Of a stretch of DNA of 64,000 nucleotides, positions 20,508 through 32,843 are shown piece after piece; the first letter of the stretch is position 1; the number at the start of each line of letters is the position of its first letter. A program made the position numbers and the translations under genes. The stretch comes from Aphrocallistes beatrix (Eukaryota > Porifera > Hexactinellida > Sceptrulophora > Aphrocallistidae), in contig OY725488.1 of the NCBI GenBank assembly GCA_963281255.1, forward strand, positions 10,265,524 through 10,329,523. Direction: 5' to 3'. The notes beneath the pieces were generated by a model. It did no database searches, had not been told where the DNA came from, and saw only the letters and a list, made by a program, of their open reading frames with translations.

Positions 20508-23466
20508 ATGGCAATAAAAGAACCAGACAGTTCAGATTCGTTTCAACAAGGTAGGATTATAATGAACCAAAGATGATAAACTTTTTGGGCATGCTTAATT
20601 TACGAGACGGGACGACATCCCGTCCCGTAAATTAGGCATCTTAATTTCACTTGCTAAGAGTACTTTAGGATACTTCAATGTTGATAAAAGTTGACTAACT
20701 TACAAAAATAGTTCTCAAAACTTTTCAGCTCACCCTTGTATACATATATGTATCCCTTGAAAGCATTTGGGATTTTTTCTATTTATAGTAGTAACCCCAA
20801 ACCTATATGGCTTCCCCATTGATAGATTAAATCGGAAATGACGCAACAAATTAAACTTTGTGGTTTCAAATTTACTTCACTTACATTCAGAATTATTTAG
20901 CTTAATATTAAGCAAATTCCTCTTATCATAAAATTAATTTTCTCATCCAGTTCTGAGCATCATGATTAAATGTAGATGAACGAAATTTTTTAGTAAGGAA
21001 TTATGAAAGCAAACGACCGTTACTTAAATATTCACACGCACCGCAGGGCTACTCTGCGGACACAGTGTCCACAAGCCGCGTAGTGCAAGCGAAGCGCGCT
21101 TGTCAATAATTATGATTTTCGGCTAGAGAGAGATTCCAAATTGTATAGGCTCATTGAGTTAGGTATAATCCCTATTAATCAATAAAATCTAAACCAACTG
21201 TAATGTTAAATCCTGGATTCTGATTAGCAACACATGCTCACACCTTTGTTAAAATAATAAAAATTTGTATCCAGGTTAAAATATCCAGTATATAAAGAAT
21301 ATATGATCAAAGTTTGATGCAATTTCGTCGAATAGAATTCTAGGAGCGAGCAGACGGACGTCGCAAGCCGATCATGACATAAGGCATCTCCTATACTAGG
21401 AGCTGCACTCAAAATTCCTAAACATTTCTAACTGAGTATTGTATCCTAATACGAATACAATCAATTCAATTAATCAGTTCTCATTGACTTTAGAGGAATT
21501 TGAAATTGATTTTGATGACTTCAGAAAAGATATCCCTGAACTTAAAGGATTGACAGATCAGGAAATATCGAGCAGATTTACTAATGAGGGATTCAATCTC
21601 CCCCACAAAGGATTCGTAATTAAGTTGCCTAGAATAACTCTCAAAGACAAAATAGCAGAATTTCATTCGAGAGCAGTTAACGCAGCTGAATGTTTTGGAA
21701 AATTGTTCGAGGCTGAGGTTGTTAAATATGGCGCCGTGTCTAGCTCAGTTGTAGCAAGTAAAATAGATCTAGAACCTGAAGTTGGAAATTTTGTAGCAAT
21801 GGCTGAATATCGGGAAAAAGAAAAAATTCTCAGAGAAAGAAAAAAGAATGAGATTGGACATTTTAAGAACTGGGCTCACACGTTGAATTTCGATGTCCGT
21901 TATAAATACCCAACCAATGAAGACGAACTCAGACGAATCCTGGAAAAATCAGCGAAAGATGTGAATGAGAAATTAGGTATTGTAGGGTCGGGCCACTCAT
22001 GGGAGAACATCTTCACATCACCAAACGAAATATTAATAAGCATGAATTACTTCTACCCATTTGAGCCAGGTCATAAGGTACAGATACAGCCTGAGCATCG
22101 GCTAAAGGTAGCAGCAGGCTGTAGTATCATGAAAAAGCATTTAGAGTTGGGATGGGAGAAAGATGACTATGTGCTACCTAGCAGTGTTATCTACACGGAT
22201 GTGCATTATGTTGGTGTTGTCTCAGGAGGATGCCACGTGAGTTAATAGAAATCCTAAGTATACTAAATTTATAGGGCGGAAGCAAATTTTTGTTTGTTGG
22301 AATTTTTCCGGTTATAAAAAATAGTAGTAAAACATCAAAAATTTTTATTTTTCTAGGGTTGTCACTTCAAAGAAGGATCAATTCCTGACAGAGTTGAAAA
22401 TATAGTCTTATACACAGCAGAAGGGGAGAGAGTACAAATTCCTAAAGAAGAAATTCCTGTTGCAGCTATCGGTTTAGGCACACTGGGAGTAATTTCAGAG
22501 ATAGAGTTACAGACGGTGCCAGAACGAGAAGTTGTTTTTGAAAATTATATGTGGACAATGCAAGAAATGATGGAAGCACTCAAAAGCAACTACAAAAAAT
22601 GGATTTCTTATGAAGTTTATTGGGTACCTTTCGGGGGTATAACATTTTGTCAAGCTCTTTGGTGTGCAGCAACCGGAAATTTATCAGAAGACTATAGTGC
22701 AAACGATCAATATTTCTGTCAAATAGTTCGAGAACATGAAGAAAAAGATGGTCATGCTGATTCAGGTCCCATTACAGTAGTTCTACGAGACATCTGGAAA
22801 GCTGTTTTACCAGAAATCGAAAAATCACAGGTTAAGTTGTCTCCAGATTTCAGGAATTGTACTCCACTTCTGCAATACAAAATTCAAAAGATCCTTAATA
22901 TGATGGTAGCAACACTACAATCTTTTGCGCCTATTGTTACAAGTGTATACGATTCTATTCATTATTTACCTCTCGTCGAATATCTGCCTCTACAAGCTCA
23001 CGATATTGAGTTGTGTTTTCGTTGTGGGAAGGGTGGAGGAGATTTTGAAAATATACAAAAGTCGTTTGAAAGTCTAGAGAAGGAAATCAGGTATAGAGCT
23101 GTCAGTAGGAAAGAATTTCCAGTGAATTTAATTGTGGAGGGCAGAATCTGTGCCAGCAGTAAATGCCCTCTATCGCCGTCATATGCAACAGAAGCAGATA
23201 CACAGTTTTTCTACTTTGAATGCCTATCATTTGCAAATACATTCGGTTGGGAAGAATTCTCTGATTCCTTTTTCAAAAGGATGATGGAGATAGATGGAAC
23301 TGTCAAACCTCACTTAGCGAAGGAATGGAAATTTATTAAAGACGTTATTCCCCACTTGAAGAAAGTTGCAGGAGAAGGAATCAAGAAGCTGAGGAAACTG
23401 CAAAAGTTCTACGATCCTCACGGAAAGTTCATGTCGCCTGCTTTGGAGCCGCTCTTTAAAGACTAG
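20508..23466 (+). CDS. FAD-dependent aldonolactone-oxidase-like flavoprotein, three exons
   Basis: Exons 20508-20550, 21437-22236 and 22357-23466 give 650 residues. Exon 1 (MAIKEPDSSDSFQQ) ends at a GTAGGA donor; exon 2 follows CTGAG; the split codon reads Val. Exon 2 ends at GTGAGT, exon 3 follows TTTTTCTAG, phase 0. Exon 2 alone has no suitable ATG, which decides the upstream exon. The FAD-binding PCMH domain (about 150-370) has YPTNEDELRRIL and VGSGHSWENI; the His of GSGHS is the position that binds flavin covalently in gulonolactone and arabinonolactone oxidases. The C-terminal half has the ALO-type substrate domain ending FYDPHGKFMSP. The first ~140 residues are an extension I do not recognise. 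Substrate is inferred by family only; ascorbate-type synthesis is possible. Intron 1 (886 bp) carries several repeats. Confidence 0.85.
20588..20641. mobile_element. GGCATGCC foldback element inside intron 1 of the oxidase
   Basis: GGGCATGCTTAATTTACGAG, a short centre (about ACGACATC), then the near-inverse CCCGTCCCGTAAATTAGGCATC. Same family as 4667-4723. No clear target-site duplication. Confidence 0.7.
20770..20845 (+). repeat. Short dispersed repeat in intron 1
   Basis: CTATTTATAGTAGTAACCCC ... TATGGCTTCCCC ... GGAAATGACGC recurs inverted at 29810-29880 in front of ZYG11-like copy 2. No coding content. Confidence 0.65.
21035..21103 (-). repeat. GC-rich multi-hairpin repeat, reverse copy in intron 1
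   Basis: Reverse-oriented core: GCAGGGCTACTCTGCGGACA ... AAGCGAAGCGCGCTTGT. Lacks the tail seen at 1392. Confidence 0.75.
21190..21420. repeat. Dispersed repeat, copy 1
   Basis: Starts TAATGTTAAATCC..GGATTCTGAT and ends GGAGCGAGCAGACGGACGT ... GACATAAGGCATCTCCTATA. A second copy is at 45428-45645. The conserved right part (21350-21412) is GC-richer than the rest; family unknown. It ends about 15 bp before exon 2 of the oxidase and so may supply part of its acceptor region. Confidence 0.7.
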
Positions 23467-23609
23467 TAGGGTCTAGTGAGCTATTTCAAAACCTGTAGGG
23501 TTGTGTTTGTGTGTTAGTTCTGATTAGCAGAAATACTGTCCCATGTCTTGACAAAAGTAACAATAGTATTTCCCCAGTCGAGACATTTGCTTGTACTATT
23601 ACCTTTGTA

Positions 23610-23615
23610 AATAAA
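23610..23615 (+). terminator. Likely poly(A) signal of the oxidase gene
   Basis: AATAAA, the first canonical hexamer downstream of the stop at 23464-23466. Confidence 0.45.
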
Positions 23616-23782
23616 AAAGGTTAATTCTGATTTCTGCACTTTTAGATTGGGTTGTATAATGTCAGCTGGGGAGAATTCGCGAGAAAAGAGTACGAGTTAG
23701 TTTTCGGAATTTTGGTTGTAAAAACTTAAAACATGGGTCAATGTTACATATAAATTCTTGAGATGTAAGACCCATTTTGTCA

Positions 23783-23872
23783 TTTCCGTATTTCATATAT
23801 TAATTGGGTTGTTTCGCGCCTTGGAATAAGTTAAGGGGCGCGAAACTTTCCTATTAATATATGATCACGAAA
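23783..23872. repeat. Foldback repeat with about 36-bp imperfect arms
   Basis: Left arm 23783-23820 (TTTCATATATTAATTGGG then GTTTCGCGCC) pairs with right arm 23837-23872 (GGCGCGAAAC then CTATTAATATATGATC). The loop is 16 bp. Could be a MITE end pair; no target-site duplication identified. Confidence 0.7.
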
Positions 23873-24440
23873 AGGCATCGTACATATTATCAGCAAAAAA
23901 ATGTGGATCTTAAGATCAATAATAGTGAGCTGTAACATCAATAATCAAACTTAATAAACCATTTTCGAACTTTAGATGGTTATTTTGACTCGAAAGTAGA
24001 AAAACTCAGCATTTTAAAATGTTTCTCCAAATTTTAGTGATTTCTGCTTTTGGCAAAGAGTATCTTATATTTCATAGATTTTACCTTTAGGGGAGCCAGG
24101 AAGGTATAACATATTTTCAGGGGAGCTCTAGGACCCCTTAAGGTTGAGAGAGCGGGTAGCTCAGGGCTAGATAGACTTCTAAACCTCAGAGGGGGATAAG
24201 TGCTAAAATATTTTCAAGGGGCTGGCTAGATGTTACCCTGCCTACAATATGATATTGTTTTGTTTGGACCAAATCCTAATCCAGATTCAGGTCGGTTCTT
24301 GACAAGTCGATTTGTTTTCAACAACCAAATTCCGAAAACTAGATAATAGCCCGATTGAAAAACAGGCAGAAAATAGATGGCTAGGAATTTTAGCTGATAA
24401 AATAAGTAAAATTGTCATCAATCAGATTATTTGTTCCAAA

Positions 24441-24474
24441 GGACAAGCGCGCTTTGCTCGATTGCACTGCTGGC
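24441..24474 (+). repeat. GC-rich hairpin repeat, 5' fragment
   Basis: ACAAGCGCGCTTTGCTCG with a diverged continuation; matches only the first third of the element at 1392. Confidence 0.6.
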
Positions 24475-25239
24475 GAACTCGTATATACCACATTGAATGT
24501 CCTTCAAGCACTTTACGGATACCTTTCCGGATTCCGGAATACCAGTGACTAAATACAGAATTAGGAGATACGGTTCAGGGAAATATGAATAGAATTGTCT
24601 CTTACAAGGAACTCCAGCCTGAATTTTAGATTAGAACTAAGGAGCTACCTAGGCTGAGATTAAGAAAAATATGTGGACACCAGTGCTTACGTACAATAAC
24701 AACAACAATTGACCTAGTAACTGTCTGATCGTCACTTTGACGTGTTGATCAAACTGTTTGAGTTGGAGATCATGTCTCATCCAGATATTATGATAGGAGT
24801 GATTGAATTGTGTGCCTACGAGATTATACGAGTTGAGTAACTTTTACCTTTCAAAATAGATATTTCAAACAATATTTTAATGCGGAAAATAAACTTTGAA
24901 GAACAGTTTTGGTAAAAACCACAATTTTTCCGATGAAAATTAATTATAGTACAAAAGAGTAAATCCAGCACAATTGTACTTCCATAAGTAGATTGACGAC
25001 AAATAATAACTGAAAAAGTTATAATTTGAGAAAATTTCCTCTAGAATAAAATCCATGTTTTAAGGTAGATTCGGGGTAACTCGTCCGGCAGATTAGTGAA
25101 CTAGTGTAGACTGCTATATATTGTTTTGTCTTAAAGAGTCAATAAATTACAATTCTCAAATTAACAAATGTTAGATACAAATCATATCAATAAGTATATA
25201 CTACAGAGGTAGAGTACTAAAATCCAACGTTTGATAAAT

Positions 25240-26483
25240 TCAACAAGAAAATATTTGTAGACCATAATTAATGTTTCCAGATACGATTACTAGCTTGAGA
25301 TCTTTCGTCAAAGTTATTCCTTTAGGAGATTGAAACATTCCTTTCTCATCACCTTGTTGTCCTATCCTGTGCAGGAGTGTTCCTTCGGGAGAAAAGACTT
25401 TAATGCAGTTATCTCCCCAATCACTAATTATTATATTGTTGTCTGCATCTAGACAGAAGTAATCTGCCAGAACAATACACTGGTTTAGGTCTTGTGTTAT
25501 CAAAGAACGTATCTTCTCTCCGTTGTGAGAGAAGACTTGGATACAGTGATTGTCTGCAGTGCTAAGCACATAAACTTCATCTTCTGTCAGCTTGATGTCA
25601 TTAGAGGCGTTCAATGATTGGTGAGATATTTTGCGTAGGAAATGGAGAGAACTATCCAGGATTTGTATCCGATTGTTCTTCCAATCAGCGACGTACACAT
25701 CTCCACTCGTGCAAGCGCATATTTCTCTTGGATATTTGAACATTCCATCTTCAGATCCCAGACCTCCAACACTCCTGACTAGATGGATGTTAGTTCCTTG
25801 TTCGAATTGGAACACTCTATGAGTAGTAAGATCTGACACATATACATAGTTTCCATGTATAGCTATGCCAAGTGGGGAATTCAAGTATTTTTGTCCGAAG
25901 CTAGCTATGAACTCTCCTGACTCAGAGAAGATGGATACTCTTCCACTGTTTATGACATACCCTGTTCCTTGTGTTAAGTAAATATTGCCTGTGTTCTGGT
26001 CAATTGCGATACCATGAGGATATGAGATCTCTCCATCTCCCATCCCTTCTTTCCCCGCAGCTACCGTTACTCTCATATCCTGGTAGTGGGGTGCTGGTAC
26101 TTCTTGCTCGATAGTTTCTCCCAGACCTAGGATCAGTTGTTCCACGTATCCAGAGTCTCCCTGAAACTTGAGACGTGTCTCTGGTTGATGGAGTCGCACC
26201 TCTGCTAGTTTCTCTTCCAACTCTTTCAAGATTATTTCTTGAGTTTCTTGAAGGAAATTCTCTTTCAGGTTTCGTTCTGTTTCCGCTTTCAACGCTATTA
26301 GCTGTTGCTCGCTCTGTTCTTTTCTCTTCAATTTCTCCTCTTTTCTTCTTTCTTCTCATTCGCTTCAGCGATGAGTGTTCTCCTTCTGTAATCAACACAG
26401 GCAACTATTCTATCGAAGAATTGATTTATTTCGTCTTCGATGGTGTTCATAGGCTGTGCTGGTTCTGGGAATTGTGTAGCCAT
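25240..26483 (-). CDS. Coiled-coil plus NHL propeller protein, frameshifted near its N-terminus
   Basis: The NHL part is open from 26331 to 25240: YPHGIAIDQNTGNIYLTQ, SPLGIAIHGNYVYVSDL, GDVYVADWKNNRIQIL, IKLTEDEVYVL, FCLDADNNIIISDWGDNCIK, VFSPEGTLLHRIGQQG. A Gln/Glu/Lys-rich coil (QSEQQLIALKAETERN) precedes it. The natural N-terminus lies at ATG 26483 (MATQFPEPAQPMNTIEDEIN, then FFDRIVACVDYRRRTLIAEA) in another frame. The two frames meet in a purine-rich run at about 26335-26360, where a single-base indel would suffice. Everything else is intact, so a sequencing or assembly error in the AAG/GAA run is a real alternative to a recent pseudogene. Confidence 0.7.
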
Positions 26484-27236
26484 ATTTTCAGGTTGTGAGT
26501 TGATTTGAATGTACTTTATTTAGAATATAGGTTAATTCATGACTATGTATATATATATAGCAGTAATCCTATCGTACTATATGAAGTATCATATTTCTCA
26601 CATGATATGATTAATAAACACTCGGTTGCTATAATTTACAGATTAAAAGAAAAGTAATTATTATTAGTGGTAAGGCAAAGGTTAAATGAACAAAATACAA
26701 CATGACGATATCAATCATGAGCTTAGTATTGCAAAATGAAGTCACATTTGTACACTTGACAATTTAGCAGTTTTTTGTTCAAGGAAGTCTCAAGTTGGAT
26801 CTTGTGATAAAGTCAAGTTGAGTCATACTCTGCTGATACAAAATTGTAATAATTTTGTCTAAATTGGTAGAAAGGTAGGATTACATTTAGGAAGTATAAT
26901 CTATTTTGTCAGTAATCGAATTTGATATTCAGCATTATTAAACTATAGAACTTTGGTAAATAAAGTAGACATAAACAAGTTGTCTACAGTGTGTGAGTGC
27001 TAATCCTGGTAGGCGTGCTAGCAAACTCTGGAGAAGAAGCAAAGGTATCCAGAGCATCCATTGCTCAAGGAGGCCTCTTGAGAACAAGCACCTCTGTTCT
27101 CACGAGTTAGAACTGAACACAGATCTTTAATCGTCTTCATGAGATTTTGATAATTCAACTCGATATTCTCTCATTCATACTTGTATTTCTCATTTCATTA
27201 ACAGGAATTATCTTTCTATGTTATGAAGTGGAGAGA
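26484..27236. other. Intergenic, no gene seen
   Basis: AT-rich, with a short TATATATA run at 26548-26558. 27000-27120 is somewhat richer in GC. No homology recognised. Confidence 0.5.
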
Positions 27237-28004
27237 TTAGTAAATCCTTGACACATAACTCACATCTTCAGTACCGTTCATGAAATGCTTCTTTGCTCTA
27301 TTACATTGAACGAAAATTGACTGGTTGTAAAATAGAATACTTTTGGGATTTTTCATCTCATAATCTTTCAAAGATCTAATCCATTTTCCGTTTCTAGAGA
27401 AAATCTGAACTCTATCATTCCCATTGTCAGCTACATAAATATTATCATTCTTAGGATTAGTCGCTATACTCCAAGGACAATAGAGTTGATTGCCTCCTCT
27501 CCCTTCTTTGCACATAACCCATTTCAGCTGATACCAAGTATCTTCATTATAAACTAGAATCTGTTGATCACAACGACACATTCTATTTATACAATCTTTT
27601 AGTTCATCCACTCTCCACGTTAATTTCACATTGGGAATACTTTTATCAATTTCTCTCTTCGCACTTTCTATTGCTTCAGAAAATTGAGAGAATTGTGTCA
27701 CATTTGGATTGAGCCTTCGAAGAATTTGATCAATCTCCTTTTTCTTACTTTCGAATTCTCGAATATCTTCCTGAGTTACTATCTTCTTCTCCATTCTAAT
27801 ATTTACTTCCTCCCAAATAGTATCCAATTCCCCGATTATTTCTTCTTCTTTCTTTTCGATAAGACTTCTCATTTCTTCACTGACTCTTCTCACTTCCAAC
27901 TTCTTCCTCTCAATCGCTTCTCTAAACGAGGTCATTTGACTTTGAAGTTTGTCGCCCCCTCCGAATAAACTAACAGAATCAGATCCTGGATCTGCTGTTG
28001 CCAT
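27237..28004 (-). pseudogene. Truncated coil-NHL gene (MATADPG type)
   Basis: 255 codons from ATG 28004. The coil and the [20 protein letters not shown] block are intact and the first blades are present (CPWSIATNPKNDNIYVADNG, NDRVQIFSRNGKWIRSLK, SILFYNQSIFVQC). After about residue 235 the frame leaves the family (MNGTEDVSYVSRIY) and stops, losing about four blades. A loose NHL relic at 33758-33892 matches part of the missing 3' half. The coil end ([13 protein letters not shown]) is the closest match in the window to the coil carried by the Hsp70 chimeras, so this subtype is the likely donor of their 5' part. Confidence 0.75.
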
Positions 28005-29909
28005 TATAGAGTAGCTATTATGATATTTCAATTAGAACAGTTCAGTTTTTAAAAGTATGTTTTACTCCGAATATCTTATTCATTTCATATTTTCATTTAA
28101 ATACATTAGCAATAACATATCACTGAAACACTATACTCTTACATACATAGGACTACAATTTTTGATAAAATTGTTGTAATGCATTTACAATGAATTCAAT
28201 TAAAATACTAATTTATTATCAATATTAATATAGCACAGTGGTACATATCAGATTTCAGAGTTGATGGAACCTATCCCCGGGTGTTCCAAAATAGAATGTT
28301 TTGATCTGCCCAGTCTACATTTCTTTACTAATCAAAAGGCCATTTTAGATATGTCAAATACATCTCTGTGTTCAAGACAAACACAAAATGGACCATCAAT
28401 ATGAGAACCTTCTACATGACACGGTACATGAAGTGTCACAGCTACAAGATTGTAATCGATGAATTCCGGACAAAATATAAAACTGAAAAAACACCCTATA
28501 AATCCTTGATTATTGTGTAAAAACATCTTCTAGAATTCTTAGAAGCCGCACAGTGTGGTAAACTTGCACAGATGTATGCCGTGTACTTTCGGAGAAAGGT
28601 AACAGCGGATTTTTCTAAAATGGTAAGACAATAACAAACAACAGTGAGGGTATATCGCTGTGCTATTAGAGCTGTTCTGGCAGGAGCTGCAGACCCAGTA
28701 CCCAGAGCTGCACATGATAATGTGGTTTCAGCTTGTTGAGACAGGAGGCATAGTCAGGGTGTGGCACATGGGGCTTAGGCCGCAACCAGAAAGGCTGTGC
28801 CCATTAAAATTCCACAAATTAGCATTGTGTGCCAACCCTCTTAAAAAGCAAACTGGAATTGGAGGTTATTTTACCTCCATGATCCGACATTTTGCTGATT
28901 TTCCACAAATGTCGGATTATGCAGGTTATTCGATAATCCGACAATTTGCTAATCCGACATTTTTTTCGTCTCCCATCGAATGTCGGATTATGGAGGTTCC
29001 ACTGTATAATTAATTTCAGAATTTATTGAATTCAGCCTTATTTAGTCCTTTATAACCTGAAAATAATACAGGCACAGCTTGTGTATTACAATGATTACAC
29101 TTCTTTGTAATTTATTGTTCTAGAATCAGTTACAGTATATTTTCCAGTGTAAACTGCAATCAATGCTCTTTTGGGAAACGCAATTAATTGAGACAAAATT
29201 CGATACCGTATCCTAATTGATTTGTTGATTGTATATTTCCTTTATACAAAAGAACGATGCAAATACAATATAGACGCACTTCAAACTATCAAAAGTTGCA
29301 AAGCCATATAGCATAAAGTATATAGTACAAATATAATACAAAATCTTATAGTATAAATAGATAGTGAAATGCTTCTAAAAGAAATATGAATCGATGCTTA
29401 TAAAATACCCACGAAAATCATGTATAAAATGAACAACTGACTTCAGAGATGATGTTATTGGGTCAACCAATACGAATCTTTTGTGAGGTATGCGAATGCT
29501 TCTGCTTTCTATTAAATCCCCTTGAATTTTTTTCACGTGATTATTTCAAAATACAAGCTTAAATACTACAATCCTTAATAAAAAGAGTCTATGGTTGGTT
29601 CAAATACTTTGGTCAAGCAGTGCATACTCGTAGATCCATCTAAAGAATCTACTAAGTAAACGAATGAATACATTAATTACAGTGCAGTGGTTAGATCAAA
29701 TATGCGATTAATACTCGACCAGATCTATCTATGTAGGAAAGAAAGATTAGTTTTCCTAAAAATTCCAAATTCGTTATTTAAACTCGCGCTTGGCGAGGTG
29801 TTTTGTAGCGTCATTTCCTGTTTAAGCCATTATGGGCGGGGAAGCCATACTAATTTGGGGTCTAACTATAAATAGAAAAATCACTTAGCTAACCGCAGGA
29901 TATATCATA
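28005..29909. other. Intergenic: NHL 5' flank, unresolved GC-richer block, pogo-like end
   Basis: 28005-28160 is the shared NHL 5' flank. 28640-28860 is GC-richer and open for 117 codons but resembles nothing I know. 28868-29004 is a pogo-like terminal region. 29150-29770 matches parts of the 5' flanks of ZYG11-like copies 3 and 4; 29810-29880 is an inverted copy of the repeat at 20770. Confidence 0.5.
28868..29004. mobile_element. Pogo/Tigger-like terminal region
   Basis: Ends ATGTCGGATTATGGAGGTTC CACTG followed by TA. Inside are five occurrences of ATCCGACA/TGTCGGAT in both orientations. The other terminus was not found. A similar isolated end (TGTCGGATTATGCGGGTTCT) is at 47778-47802. Confidence 0.6.
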
Positions 29910-30379
29910 CACTGCCCTACCAAAAGTATTCGTATACCCCAATAATTCCCATACAAATTGTATAACTCGTATCTATTTTTGTCAATAGTAATAAATCAGT
30001 AACAGTTTGACTAAAATTGGCTTAAAATTCATATTTCTATACACTCGATTTACTCATTTTATAGTCTTTCAACTCAATTACTCAACTTAAAAGTTAAATA
30101 TTTTTAACCAGTGACAGTACCACTATTGCCATCATATATAGTGGCATTAATTTATGGTATGTGGCACAATGAAGTAAATGTCCAAATATTTATGTTTGAA
30201 GGAGAGTAAGTGAGTTGAGAGCTAATAAGGTTCGTAATTTGAATGTGAAGAAAACGAATTTAAAATAAAAATTAGCGTATTTGTTACAGATTAAATATTG
30301 TTGACTTCATAAATATATCAATTTTACAACTATTTGATGGAAATTTTTGAGGTGTATGAATACTTTTAGTGGGGGAGTG
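29910..30379. mobile_element. TA-flanked Tc1-like MITE upstream of ZYG11-like copy 2
   Basis: Left end CACTGCCCTACCAAAAGTAT and right end AATACTTTTAGTGGGGGAGTG are inverted repeats of the Tc1 type (AAAAGTATTC core), bordered by TA (29908-29909, 30380-30381). Copies 3 and 4 lack it at the same place. It ends 95 bp before the ATG at 30475. Confidence 0.8.
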
Positions 30380-30474
30380 TATATATTAAGTGAGTTTTAA
30401 GCTGAATCCACTATAATATCACAACACATTGCTCCATTGCTTGGTGAATTAATATATATTTTTATCATATTAGC

Positions 30475-32843
30475 ATGAATTGGGTGGCAGTGAAAGGAGA
30501 GGGCAATAACTTCTCAATTCATTCTCAGCGTTTGCTGCCTCTTTTGGACTTGTGCATCTTATCCTTCTCAGATTTGGTCAGGAATTCCTACAAGCATAAA
30601 CCCGACTCTGCCACTCCTCACAGCCATTGCAGAATTTCAGACATGGTTACCTATTTCAGATCATTCTCCAATCTCTCTATTTCTACAGAGTCCGTTTTGC
30701 CCTATTGGCTTTCAGATATTGTATACAATCACGCTTTTCAAGATGAAGATTGTCCGATGGATTTCATTCGACAATTCTTCTCAGATAAAAAATGTTCTCT
30801 TTCAAAAGTAACAGTTGGAGATTGGAGTGTAGATTACACATATTCAAGGATTACACACATCAAATCGTGCACTTTGTCAACGATCGATTTATCCAGGAAT
30901 CTTACCATCTCTGACAATATCTTTGAAAACCTAGTCGGATCAGAAGTTTGTCAATCCCTAAAAACATAAAAAAACTTCAAGGCTGTACGAAATTCCAACG
31001 CGTCTCAACTCTTTTCTATTTCAAGAACCTAGTCGAGTTAGATTTGAGTGAGAACATTTCTCTTGATTGGGAGGGCACAAGTTGCCGAGGAAATCTAACT
31101 TCAATCCTATCTTCCTTAAAGAATCTCCTAATTCTAGACATGCACTTCACTAATTTCTTCACGTATTGTTGTTTTGAAAATGTGGATACTCCGATTTCCG
31201 ATTTCCTGAAAGATGTTAAGCTGCAAGAGCTATCTCTATACATGAATCCTATAGACAAAGACTCCTATCCTGGTAAGAATATTTATCTTAACAAAATTTA
31301 TTATATGCTTGACTTTCTCTCAAAACTCACATCACTAACTCATCTTGATTTATCCGGTTGGCCGTCACTCGAAGAGATTCCAAGTAAAGTCTTAACAGCC
31401 CTCAGTGAGAAACTGCTCTTTTTCGGGCTCTACGACACCCCAATCACAGATAAGCCAGGACTCATGCTACATTCTGAGGAGATTTCAGGCCTATGCGAAG
31501 AGAAATATCTTATTTCTACTGTGGCCCGCTATAATAAAAGTAACAGCGATTACTTGAAAAAGCTGTTCAGACACGTATTTTGCAACATAATGAATAAATC
31601 TGTTGTTTACTCTGAGGATACCTCTTTGAGATTGATCCCTTTAGTGTTGGACGCATTGGATCACTATATAACTCTTCTGCCTCCCTCACAATATCCTCCC
31701 TCATCCTGGAACGGACTTGAACTATTGCTTAGTTGTACTGCCTGTCTGGGTGCATTAGAAAGCACTATTTGTGAAAAAATGAGTGATACAATGTTCCGCC
31801 GTTCAATAGATACTTCCATCACACTACTGCATAGGATCGGAGTGGATGAGATAAACATACTAAAAGTAGGTCATCTCGCGGATGCCGCCTCCGCGATTCT
31901 CTTACTGCACTCAAGTATTCCCTATTTCCATCAGTCGCATCAGACAATGTATTACGTCCTCTCCAAGTTCATTTTGAGTCTAGTAGATAAAGTATGCGAT
32001 CACCCTGTTCACTCCAGCATTGGGAGTATTAACCCTGACATCCTGGACAGAACACTATATATCCTAGATGGGATGTTAGTAGAACTGGAAAGTGAGCAGA
32101 AGGCATACATTGGGATAGATCTAAGGGGAGTAGACATCCTAATGCGCCTCATCGATAGGAAAATAACACACAACTCGATAGATGAAGATATATGCCTTGC
32201 TATTGCTGTACTCATGAGCATGATAAACCTATGTCTCCCAAACTGTCTGAGGCTGAGCAAGCGAGAACATAGCGAACTATTGGTTCGGATTCTAGGAGAG
32301 AATTCTGAAAATAAGGAATTGATCGGTAGGATAATGGGCTGCATTGAGAACATCGCAGCGTTCTGTCTTCAAGATGAATCAGCAGTTGTTTCCATTCAGT
32401 TCCTAGCTCCAGTAGTCACCGTGTTACAGAAATGCAAGCACAACCAAGATGCAATTTCATGTGCCATTGCATTCTCTGCTTGCTTCGCGATGGGACATGA
32501 GAAGTGGGGCTGGGAGGAGAGTGGAGGAGAGGCGCTATCTCTAGCAGTTGAGGTGATTGGTCAACTAGATTATCGCATTGCCAGATCTGTGGTTTATCCT
32601 ACACTGGATTTCGTAGTGGAATGCTTGGAAGCCAAGGACAAACGAATTCTGCTGTGTTCCATATGGATTATCTGTAATTCGTTGTATAAATATCCCGAGT
32701 ACTGCCTGGATCTCAATGAAAAAGCAATCGAAAAGATACGAAGCATTTTATCTTCACACCCTAAAGACTCCATTTATCATAAGCTATCCCAAGAAATCAT
32801 AAGGTTACTTGAAATCACTCTAAAATGTGCAGAATTCAAGTAA
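30475..32843 (+). pseudogene. ZYG11/ZER1-like copy 2, one frameshift
   Basis: ATG 30475 (MNWVAVKGEGNNFSIHS). Open to 30969, where a 2-base gain in an A-rich run (compare CTAAAAACCTTGAAACTT in copy 1) makes an immediate TAA; the homologous frame continues as KLQGCTKFQRV to 32843. Otherwise colinear with copy 1: BC-box PLLDLCILSF, LRRs, armadillo half with GHEKWGWEES. The pocket-aligned stretch reads VLMSMINLC, so the three positions are Met, Ser and Asn. The promoter region is altered by a MITE at 29910-30379. One lesion in about 2.4 kb points to very recent loss or an assembly error. Confidence 0.8.

Larger units (their letters stand above)
23467..25239. other. Intergenic after the oxidase
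   Basis: AATAAA at 23610-23615 is a likely poly(A) signal for the oxidase, 144 bp after its stop. A foldback repeat is at 23783-23872 and a GC-rich hairpin fragment at 24441-24474. The rest shows no gene. Confidence 0.55.

Noticed and set aside
24148-24220. tRNA-like start (GGGTAGCTCAGGGCTAGA)
   Set aside because: Resembles a D-arm/A-box, but no anticodon arm, B-box GGTTCGA or acceptor pairing follows.
28660-29013. 117-codon frame in a GC-richer block
   Set aside because: No recognisable domain; its second half is a pogo-like terminal region. Left as unresolved.
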